Below are positions 8,177 to 18,200 of a stretch of 28,966 bases of DNA, one piece after another (the stretch's first letter is position 1; each line of letters starts with the position of its first letter). Position numbers and translations under genes: made by a program. The DNA is taken from positions 1-28,966 of the IMG/VR virus record IMGVR_UViG_3300025120_000366, one strand, 5' to 3'. The DNA comes from a virus. The notes under the pieces were generated by a model. The model made no database searches and was not told the DNA's origin. It saw nothing but the letters and a program-made list of their open reading frames with translations.

Positions 8177-8659
8177 ATGGCAAAAGTAAAATTAACAAAG
8201 ACTACTACTAACGATCCATTAGCGACACCTCGTAACTTAAAGAGTTATGTGGGGTTCAGCACTGTGAATAGGGATTTTGATTCAAACACACTTTATGATT
8301 ATGAACTTGCAAGAACTGATTTACTTAATGCATTCTACATCAAAAAAGGTGAAAAATTAGAACTTCCTGATTACGGTACTATTATTTGGGATCTGCTTTT
8401 CGAACCTTTTACTAGTGATCTAAGCAAATCTGTTGAGGAGGATGTAATTGAAATAGTGGATAAAGACCCAAGGTGGAGACTAGACACACTTCAAATACAA
8501 CAGCAAGAATATGGATTGAACATCGCACTTGAAATCACATACATTCCATATAACATAGGTGAATCACTTTCACTAGCATTTAATCAAGATTCGAAGTTAG
8601 ATGTAACTTCAAATCCAATACAAGCAGGCGCTAACACCAATGTGCCATCAGCATACTAA
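8177..8659 (+). CDS. gp25: Baseplate wedge subunit, gp25-like
   Basis: 160-residue member of the GPW/gp25 family; T4 gp25 is 132 residues. In contractile tails gp25 binds the gp6 dimer and starts sheath assembly. Core: a charged N-terminus (MAKVKLTKTTTND), VGFSTVNRDFDSNTLYDYEL, ARTDLLNAFYIKKGE, GTIIWDLLFEPFT, and DKDPRWRLDTLQIQ, where DPRW is at the place of the family's conserved EPR-type loop. It ends with a short Asn/Ala-rich tail. The start is ATG one base after the PAAR stop; the longer reading from 8129 overlaps PAAR out of frame and is less likely. AGGG precedes it by 4 bases. From here the DNA becomes clearly more AT-rich. Confidence 0.85.
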   Translation: MAKVKLTKTTTNDPLATPRNLKSYVGFSTVNRDFDSNTLYDYELARTDLLNAFYIKKGEKLELPDYGTIIWDLLFEPFTSDLSKSVEEDVIEIVDKDPRWRLDTLQIQQQEYGLNIALEITYIPYNIGESLSLAFNQDSKLDVTSNPIQAGANTNVPSAY

Positions 8660-8681
8660 TAAGTACGCACATTATTCCTAA

Positions 8682-8689
8682 AATAAATA
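8682..8689 (+). promoter_or_regulatory. Late promoter box AATAAATA upstream of gp6
   Basis: NATAAATA motif in the 43-base gap between gp25 and gp6, ending 13 bases before the ATG at 8703. The predicted leader is about 7 bases with no SD. It may start a second late unit covering gp6 and the giant gene. Confidence 0.6.
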
Positions 8690-8702
8690 CACACATAATA
8701 TC

Positions 8703-11700
8703 ATGGCAACAACAGATAGACAAAACAGTTTACTAGTATCACAAGACTGGCAAAAGATTTATAGATCTTTCCAGCAAAGTGATTTTGCATCATACGATTT
8801 TGACACATTACGCAGGACTATGATACAATATTTGCAAAACAATTATCCAGAAGACTTCAACGATTATATCGAATCATCGGAGTATATTGCACTGATTGAT
8901 TTAATAGCATATTTGGGACAAAATTTATCCTTCAGAACAGATTTGAATGCAAGAGAAAATTTCATTGACACAGCACAAAGACGAGACAGTATTTTACGTT
9001 TGGCAAGGCTTTTAAGTTATGTGCCAAAAAGGAATCAAACAGGTAGTGGATTAATCAAAATTACAAGCGTCAGCACCACAGAGTCGGTAACAGATTCATC
9101 GGGAGCAGACTTATCTAATTCAATTATAAATTGGAGTGACCCTACAAATTCAAACTGGTTAGAACAGTTTATTGCAGTATTGAACGCATCTCTCAGTGGT
9201 ACACAAAAATTTGGGTCACCCGCAATAAAGGATTCCATCGGTGGGATCACAACGCATCAGTATAAATTTTCAACTACCAACAATGATGTGCCTGTATTGA
9301 AATTTACAAGAAATGTAAATTCAACTCCTATGCCATTTGAAATCGTAAGTGCTACGATCAGAAATCAAGATTACATTTATGAAGAATCACCTATCCCAGG
9401 AAACAGGTTAGGATTTTTATATAGAGCAGACGGCAAAGGCAATGCATCAGAGAACACAGGATTTTTTATGTTATTCAAACAAGGTGACTTGGGATTCTCG
9501 GAATTCACTGTAACAAATCCATCACCCAACACAACAGTTTCTATTGATAAGAACAACATAAACAATTCGGATGTATGGTTATATGACCTTACTCAAAATG
9601 GTACAATAGACAATGCATGGACAAAGATCCCTGCCATCACAGGTAACAACGCAATTTACAATTCATTATCAGAATCTGTGAGAAAAATATTCAGTGTTAA
9701 CACCAGGGCCAACGACGCAGTTGACCTTGTGTTTGCAGACGGTGTGTTCGGAGAAAATCCAAATGGTTTATTCCGTGCATATTACAGAAGTTCAATAAAT
9801 TCAACTTACACAATTAGACCTAGGGATATGCGTGGGGTGACAGCCTCGGTAAATTATAGAAATGTTAAAGGCCAAGTAAACACCTTAACGATCACAATGG
9901 ATCTTCAAACAACTGTAGACAATGCTGTGGCAACAGAATCAAACTTAGATATCAAAACTAAAGCACCACAGGCATACTACACTAACAACAGGATGACTAC
10001 AGCAGAAGATTATCAAATTGTACCTTTGACTCAATTCCAGGGGATTGCAAAGACAAAAGCAGTGAACAGAACAGCATCGGGTATTTCTAGATATTATGAT
10101 TTGATTGATCCAACAGGAGCATACAGTTCTACAAATATTTTTGCAGATGAGGGAGTGGTATACAGAGAATTTGTGGAACCGTCAACTGCATTTGCATACC
10201 AATCAAATAGTGAAATACAAGGCATACTAGCAAACACAATTAATCCTATATTAAAATCCGTAAGCGTCAGAGATTATTACTATGAGAAATACACACGGCA
10301 GTCAACTGGAACAAATTACACTTGGTCTTTAAGTACAGAAGCAACAAACACATATACAGGATATTTTAAAGAGACAGGACCTTTAGCAGTTGGTGACTAT
10401 ACTACAAATAATTTAAAATATGTTAAACCAGGTGCTTTAATTAAATTTACCCCACCTGCAGGTTTTCATTTCATGGCAAATGGTACACTAATGGCAGGCG
10501 AAGTTGGACACGCAGGATCACAATCAGTCATATGGACAAAAGTTGTGGATGTTAAACAGGATGGTGCAAATTATGGAAAAGGAAACTTTACAGATGGTTC
10601 GGGACCAATCATGTTGTCGGATAAAGTACCAAGTACAGCAATAATACAAGAAATAATCCCTGCATTTGCAACAAACACCACTGCATTAGTAGAATCGACT
10701 ATTATAGATGCAATTAAAAATTATCAAAATTTTGGACTTACGTTCAACATCGATACCAACGAATGGCAATTTATTAGTGAAACAAATTTGCATGAAGATG
10801 CATCATTTGATTTAGGATTCCAAGGCAACACCTCAGGTGCAAACAGAGATGGTAGTTGGTTGTTACAGTTCACAGCATCTAACAGAGTTTATTCAATCAA
10901 AACAAGGAATCTCAATTATGTTTTTAGATCGGCATCAAAAAATAGATTCTTCTACGACGAGGACCAAAAAATATTCAATGCCACAACTGGCAAGGTAGTT
11001 AGAGACCAACTTAAAGTTTTAAAATTTAACACAATGCCAGATAGCACAGTGCAACTGTCGGAAGATTATTCTTTTGCAATAGTTGGCAACCGAGTTTTAT
11101 CAACTGGGTTCAATGACACTAGAGAAGTTGTTGTCTCATTTAACGATTCCGATGACGACGGGGTTGTTGACAATCCAGATTTATTTTCAAGTGTGGTCAA
11201 TCCGACCAAGAACGAAAGTGCCAAGTATGTGTATTTCAAAAAAGACATCACCAAAGCGGCAGATTATTATGATGTGGTACCAAGTACGGATTTTGTTTTA
11301 TCAGCAGGCGGTAGCGGTGTAGATTTAACGCAATATTCAAATGGTCAACTGTTTCATTTCTACAATGCTGGAACAATACAACAATATGATAGCACCACAG
11401 GATCGTTAGTAAATGTGTCCGACACTTATAAGGCGGACATAGGCAGAGACAATCTGAATTACAACTATGAACATGCGGCAAGATATGATAGACGTATTGA
11501 TCCATCTGTGAGCAACCTAATTGACTTACACATTCTTACTACTGCATACGATACTGAATTTAGACAATGGATATACAATGGACAGGTTGGCACAGCGCCA
11601 GCATCACCGACTACTGCGGCATTGAGAACTGCATACGATCCAACACTAAGCACATACAAAAACGTATCGGATGAGATAGTTTACAGACCTGTAAAATACA

Positions 11701-12233
11701 AGTTATTGTTCGGACATAATGCAGATAACACATTACAAGCAACTTTCAAAGTTGTGAAAAATTCGGCACTGACAATTACTGATAACGATGTGAAAACGTC
11801 GGTGATCAATGCAATCAACAATTATTTTTCTTTGGAAAATTGGACATTTGGTGATTCATTTTTTTACACAGAGTTATCGACTTATATTCATAATACACTA
11901 GCACCAAAAATAAGTTCAATTGTAATTGTGCCAAACAAACAAGACACAGCATTTGGATCATTGTTCCAGATCGAATCCAATTCGGATGAAATATTTGTTA
12001 GTGGAGCAACAGTTGACGATATCGAAATTATACCTTCTATATCACAAGGCAACATTAAAGCAAGTGGCACAGTGGTTACCACAGCAACATCTACGGCATC
12101 CACTGTAACGGCAACATCAGGGGGTAGCACTGGCGCCTCTACCACAAATACAACTACTACTTCATCAAGTTCATCAGGATCATCAAGTTCATCAGGATCA
12201 TCAAGTTCATCAGGTTCAGGTTCGGGGTACTAG
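8703..12233 (+). CDS. gp6: Baseplate wedge subunit, gp6-like (baseplate J family), enlarged, with Ser-rich tail
   Basis: 1176 residues against 660 in T4 gp6, the protein whose dimers form the continuous ring of the baseplate. The N-terminus is diagnostic: DFASYDFDTLRRTMIQYLQN, YIESSEYIALIDLIAYLGQN, FRTDLNARENFIDTAQRRDS and LARLLSYVPKRNQTGSG. A J-type mid part has the DLVFADGVFGENPNGLFRAYY stretch and a TTAEDYQIVPLTQFQGIAKT motif. The C-terminal FFYTELSTYIHNTLAPKISS and DEIFVSGATVDDIEIIPSI also fit the family. The extra length is mostly a central insertion around residues 500-900. The last 50 residues are Thr, then Ser/Gly only, from a tandem DNA repeat. It ends with two stop codons in a row (TAG TAG) immediately before the giant gene's ATG. 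Confidence 0.85.
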   Translation: MATTDRQNSLLVSQDWQKIYRSFQQSDFASYDFDTLRRTMIQYLQNNYPEDFNDYIESSEYIALIDLIAYLGQNLSFRTDLNARENFIDTAQRRDSILRLARLLSYVPKRNQTGSGLIKITSVSTTESVTDSSGADLSNSIINWSDPTNSNWLEQFIAVLNASLSGTQKFGSPAIKDSIGGITTHQYKFSTTNNDVPVLKFTRNVNSTPMPFEIVSATIRNQDYIYEESPIPGNRLGFLYRADGKGNASENTGFFMLFKQGDLGFSEFTVTNPSPNTTVSIDKNNINNSDVWLYDLTQNGTIDNAWTKIPAITGNNAIYNSLSESVRKIFSVNTRANDAVDLVFADGVFGENPNGLFRAYYRSSINSTYTIRPRDMRGVTASVNYRNVKGQVNTLTITMDLQTTVDNAVATESNLDIKTKAPQAYYTNNRMTTAEDYQIVPLTQFQGIAKTKAVNRTASGISRYYDLIDPTGAYSSTNIFADEGVVYREFVEPSTAFAYQSNSEIQGILANTINPILKSVSVRDYYYEKYTRQSTGTNYTWSLSTEATNTYTGYFKETGPLAVGDYTTNNLKYVKPGALIKFTPPAGFHFMANGTLMAGEVGHAGSQSVIWTKVVDVKQDGANYGKGNFTDGSGPIMLSDKVPSTAIIQEIIPAFATNTTALVESTIIDAIKNYQNFGLTFNIDTNEWQFISETNLHEDASFDLGFQGNTSGANRDGSWLLQFTASNRVYSIKTRNLNYVFRSASKNRFFYDEDQKIFNATTGKVVRDQLKVLKFNTMPDSTVQLSEDYSFAIVGNRVLSTGFNDTREVVVSFNDSDDDGVVDNPDLFSSVVNPTKNESAKYVYFKKDITKAADYYDVVPSTDFVLSAGGSGVDLTQYSNGQLFHFYNAGTIQQYDSTTGSLVNVSDTYKADIGRDNLNYNYEHAARYDRRIDPSVSNLIDLHILTTAYDTEFRQWIYNGQVGTAPASPTTAALRTAYDPTLSTYKNVSDEIVYRPVKYKLLFGHNADNTLQATFKVVKNSALTITDNDVKTSVINAINNYFSLENWTFGDSFFYTELSTYIHNTLAPKISSIVIVPNKQDTAFGSLFQIESNSDEIFVSGATVDDIEIIPSISQGNIKASGTVVTTATSTASTVTATSGGSTGASTTNTTTTSSSSSGSSSSSGSSSSSGSGSGY
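12162..12215 (+). repeat. Tandem 18-base repeat, three copies, encoding SSSSSG units at the gp6 C-terminus
   Basis: Three head-to-tail copies of an 18-base unit (tcatcaagttcatcagga); copies 1 and 2 are identical and copy 3 differs at its last base. It is followed by a degenerate partial copy. Together they give the low-complexity Ser/Gly tail. Near-perfect identity suggests recent slippage or unequal crossing-over, and copy number may vary between relatives. Confidence 0.85.
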
Positions 12234-12236
12234 TAG

Positions 12237-15200
12237 ATGGCAACGGTTTCTAGAACAACCACTACGCTATTACCTGAAGTTTTTCAAACAGAACGTAATA
12301 AGAAATTCCTAAACGCCACACTGGATCAGTGGACACAGAAAGGTGAGTTAGAAAAAATATCTGGATTCATTGGTTCGCAAAAAGGTCCTAGTTTTAAAAA
12401 CACAGACAATTACCTTGACGAAATAAACAATGACAGGAAAAACTATCAGTTAGAACCAAGTGTCAACTATGTCAAAGATGACGGCACTGTGGATTACTAT
12501 TCTTCGTATGTTGATTTAGTAAACCAGGTAAGTTTCTTAGGTGGAAACAAGAGCAATCATAATAGATTGTTCAGCCAACAATCACATAGTTGGGCACCTC
12601 CGGTAGATGTTGATCCATTAATAAATTTTAGAAACTATTATTGGTTGCCACAAGGGCCTAGTGTTGTCCAAGTTGATATCACAAAGCCTGGAAGTGTAAG
12701 CACAATTAAAGTTTCAAACAATGCCGCAGGAGCATACATTTTTAGTGGCTACACAGGTGACAATCCTAACTTAACATTATATAGAGGAAACACATACAAG
12801 TTTGAAGTAGATGCGAAAGGACATCCATTTTATATCAAGACACAAAAAATAGATGGATCAGGTTCTCAGTACGACACAGGAACTGCTGACCAAGGACAAG
12901 ACGCAGGCACAGTAACATTTACTGTTCCTAAAACCGTCGACGGCGGTGACTTTCCTGACTTACTTTTTTATGCATGTGGTAGGCATAGTTCCATGCAAGG
13001 TAACATCATAATAGAAGACTTGCAAGATGGGTTCACAACTGTTGATATCACCACAGAAGTTTTGGGAAAGAAAACATACACCACGCCAAACAGTGTAGTA
13101 TTCGAAAACGGATTAAAGGTTAAGTTCGCAGGAAGTATACCAGCCGCATACAAGAACAAAGAATATTATGTTGAAGGTGTGGGAGACAAAATAGTTTTAA
13201 TGGATACAGCAAGAATGATTGTACCAGAAGAATTTAGTTCAGCAACATCAACTGTGGTTTGGGATCAAGATGGCACACAAAACTTTGATGAAGACCCATG
13301 GGATGCTGGTGATAATGTACCAACCGAAAAAGATTACTTTACTATTAACAGAAATTCAAAAGATTACAATTCTTGGTCAAGGTCGAACAGATGGTTCAAC
13401 GAGTCAGTAATTACTAACACAGCAACATACAATGGACATACAGTATCTTTAGATCATGAACAAAGAGCACAAAGACCGATAATACAGTTCGAAGGCAACA
13501 TCCAACTTTACAATTATGGAAACATAGGATTGAAACCTATAAAGGCAATAGAAACTGCTACAACTGATGCGTTTTCGTTTGTTAATGGGCAACTAGGACA
13601 TTACATAGATGGTACAGAACTTGTTCACGGTGATAGAGTTATATTCCAAAATGATACTGATGCCACTGTCAAGAGCAATATCTATACTGTTACTTTCGTT
13701 AATGTTGACAGCACCAACGTTCTTTATTTGGATTTAGAGTTAGACCAAGAACCTGTAGAAGGAAACACTGTGGTTGTAGAGAATGGTACTAATGGTAAAG
13801 GAAAACAATACAGATACGATGGTACTGATTGGGTTGAATGTCAACAAAAAACTAAGGTACAACAACCACCTGTATTTGAAATGTTCAATAGTTCAGGGGC
13901 AGTGCTTACAGATGCTACTACATATCCAGCATCGTCATTCTTAGGAAACACTTTATTTGAAGTTGCCCAGTCCACTACAGGTACTCAAGATACTGAATAT
14001 GGCATAAAAATAAAATATGAAAACTTTGGAACTGTGGCCGACATCGTGTTTAATAATACAATAGCCACTGGCACTGTCACATATTTAGATGCCACTAATG
14101 CACAAAAGAACACAATTAATACTGCTTCAGCATACTACAAAAAGAATGTTATCGATGTTGAAGTCGGAGTAGACAGCACTAACAATACCACTGTGTCCTA
14201 TGAACTTAGGAATGGGTGGACCAAGCAAAAAAACATTACTAAACAAAAAGTCATTGATGTAATTGTTGTCAAAGACGAACTGAAATCTTTCAAAGTAAAA
14301 ACTTATAACAACGTTTCTAATGTGCCAGGCTTAGAAATAGATGTATTTGTTAATAACGTCAAAAAAACTGTAACAACGGATTACACAATAGAAACTAAAG
14401 ACACGCAAAAGTTTATAAAATTTTTGAAAAGCAGGACTATTGGAGATAAGATTGTAATTGAAACACATGCTCCATACACTAGCAAAAATGCAAATGGATA
14501 TTATGAAGTTCCAGACAATTTAGAGCGTAACAGTTTAAATGCATCTGTAGAAACACTTACACTAGGTGAACTTAGTAATCATGTTTTAAGCATTACAGAA
14601 GAACTACCAGGATTTACTGGTACACAACCTGGCTTGACTAATATGAAAGATATGGCAGACACTAAAGCATATGGAAAAAGGATCATGCAACATGCTGGTT
14701 CTATCCCATTATCTACTTTTTTGTTGACTCATCCGAGTGCTAATTTTTATTCTGCCTTAAAGTATGTAGGCAAAGAATATGCAAAATTTAAAAATAATTT
14801 TATAAAACAAATTGATACAATAGACCTTACCAAAACTAGCGAATTGATTTCAACAGAGATTAGAGATCGTGTAGATGAAATAATAAAAAAAGTATCTGCA
14901 AACAAGTCAGAAGATTTTGCATTTTTCCACAGTGATATGGTAGGATTTGGAGACAACTACACAAAAATATCTTACACTGTAACAGATAACACAAACAAAA
15001 CTTATGGATTAAGTTCCGTGTATAACAAAAATGAACTAAGCGATAATGCAGTGTATGTGTGGGTAAATGACGATCAAAAAATACATTCAAAAGACTACAC
15101 TTTTGATACGTCAAGTGCAACTTTAACGTTTGGTGCAGACTTTACTTTCACTATAGGTGATAAAATTGAAATCAGAGAATACCCTGATACAGATGGCAGC

Positions 15201-18200
15201 CATGTGCCACCGACACCAACTAAATTAGGATTATACCCAGCATATGAGCCAAAGTCTTATGTGGATGACACATACAGAAGTAGGTTCAATGACTCGACAA
15301 CTATCACAGTAATACAAGGACATGATGGATCATTAACAAAGGCATACGGTGATATTAGAGACGAGTTTGTCCTAGAGTTAGAAAAAAGGATTTACAACAA
15401 CATCAAAGTAACTTATGACGAAAAGAACTTGCACGATTTAAGCCAACGACCTGGAGACTTTAGAACAAGTGCATACACTAACACAGAATGGAAAGAAGTT
15501 GAAAATAGATTGTTCTTAGATTGGACAGGAGACAACCAAATAGATTATACTTCTCACACTTACTATTCTTCCGCGGATCCTTTTTCGTGGAACTATTCAA
15601 AGATTAAAAATAAAAAAACTGGTGAATTGTTGAAAGGTTTCTGGCGTGGGATATTTGTAGACTTATTTGACACAGATCGTCCACACACCCATCCATGGGA
15701 GATGTTAGGCTTCGCAGAAAAGCCAACTTGGTGGGAATCGAGATATGGTGCGGCTCCTTATACATCTGGTAACGACATATTATGGAATGATTTAGAAAAC
15801 GGATTTATTAAAGAAGGCGACCGAGCAGGCACACACGATAGATACACAAGAACTGGACTTAGTTCTTACCTACCAGTTGATGCAGAAGGAAATTTGCGTC
15901 CTCCAAATGATTTCATTGTTGATAGAATAATTGCAAGTCAAGATGAGCAAAGTGCAGATTTTGAAGCAGGCGATCATTCACCAGCAGAAACGGCATGGAG
16001 ACGATCATCTGATTATCCATTTGCTGTGCAAATTGCAAATGCACTCACATCTCCAGCGAGATACTTTGGGGTGATGTGGGATACAGCAAGGATATTTCAA
16101 AATCCAACTGGACAATATGTTTACAACAGGACTGGGGTTGCTGTACAACCAAAAGATTTTGTTTTCTATGGAGGTGTATACACAGACTCTGCAGGAGATA
16201 CTCAAGAACACTGGGCGACTGGATACCATCCTTTAATAGTAGAGTTTTTGAAGGGAAAAAATCTTGATATCAAATCTAATTTTACTGACCCAATAACCAA
16301 TTTAAAAGTTAACCTTTCATACAAGTTGGGTGGATTCAGTGACAAGACAAATATTAGGGCCATTGCAGATGCAGTGTCGCCTGGGTCGACTTCAAACAGT
16401 GTATTTCTGCCACAAGAAAATTATAAAATTTTCCTTAATCAAAGCACACCACTACAAAGTTCTTCTTACTCTGGTGTAATTGTACAAAAAACAGCAACAG
16501 GCTTCAAGGTAATAGGTTATGATCCTTTGCTTAGATCATTTGAAATTTATGCTCCTATACAAACCCAACTTAGTTCTAATATATCAATTGGACAAACTTC
16601 TGAAGAGTTTAGTAATTGGCAGATAGGTGGATTTTATGTTGCAGGTTCCATTATAAAAAATAGTGGAAAGTTTTACAGAGTAAACACATCATTCACAGCA
16701 GGTTCAACTTTTGAGTCTAGCAAAATTACAGAAATAGGCTCAACACTACCACTCATCGGTGGAGTGACAGTCGCTAAATTTAATTCATTTCATTCAAATA
16801 TTACCACCGTTCCATACGGAACTGAATATAAGACAAAACAGGAAGTCGCAAACTTTATACAAGGATATGAACAATGGTTAAAAACACAAGGCTTTGTCTT
16901 TGACGGGTATTCTAGTGAGTTAGATACTAATACAGATTGGACACTAAGTATCAAAGAATTCTTATTTTGGTCAACACAAAACTGGGCAGTTGGAACAGTA
17001 ATTGCAGTTTCTCCGGCATCCCAGTCTATCACATACACTAACGACACTGGAGTTGTTGACTCGTTGATTAATCCATATGAAGGTTATATGCTGATGCAAC
17101 AGGAAGGTATTGGCATTTCTTTACCTGATGTCAACATGGATAGACAAGGAAATACCACAGTGCTTACCACATCGCCAACTACAGATGGAATCTATTTTGC
17201 AAAATTCAATGTTGTTCAGAAAGAACATGTAGTTTTATTTGATAACAAAACAGTATTTTCAGATGTTATCTATGATCCTGCATTAGGATATAGACAAGAA
17301 AGACTTAAAATAACAGGTTTCAAAACAAGCGACTGGAACGGTGATCTTTATGCACCAGGATTTGTGTTTGATGAAGCAAAGATTGAAGATTGGACACCAT
17401 TTAAAGATTACAATTTAGGTGACGTGGTCAAGTATCAGGCAAAATTCTATGTTGCACAGAAAAGACATGCAGGGACAGACAATTTTGTTAACACAAACTG
17501 GCGACTGAAAACAACAGCACCAGAAAGTAAACTTTTGCCAAACTTTGATTACCGATCTGCACAGTTTGAAGACTTTTATAATTTAGACACTGATAACTTT
17601 GATGAAGGACAGCAAAATTTAGCAAGGCATCTTATAGGTTACCAACCAAGGCAATATTTGGAAGACTTGGGCATGGACGAAAATGCACAATACAAATTTT
17701 ATCAAGGTTTCATTAGGGAAAAAGGCACGATAAATTCGATCACAAAGTTGCTGAATGCACAATTCAGATCCAGTGACACCAACAAATACAATGTCTATGA
17801 AGAATGGGCGTTCAGAACTGGAGCATATGGTGGGCGTAGGACTCAAGAAGATATAGAATTTTCATTAAATGAATCAGAATTTGGCGAAAATCCTAAACTG
17901 GCAAAATTTATTGAAAGTTCTTCTCAGTTTGATGCCAATAATCCTTCTTATCAAATTACAAAATCAAATCTTAGAATAGAGCCAACCAATTATGATGGCA
18001 CACCATTTGTTGATTATGACAGCACTGCTAACACATACGACTTCAAGCACATCTTCAAATATGCAAACGCTGGTCCTGTCAATCCTGAGTATGTAAACTT
18101 TTCAAGATTTAATATGGAAGATCTGCTAACGGAAACAAATCCCCAACTGTATACAGTGGGTTCGACAATTTGGATTGCTAAAGGACAGGACAGACTTTGG

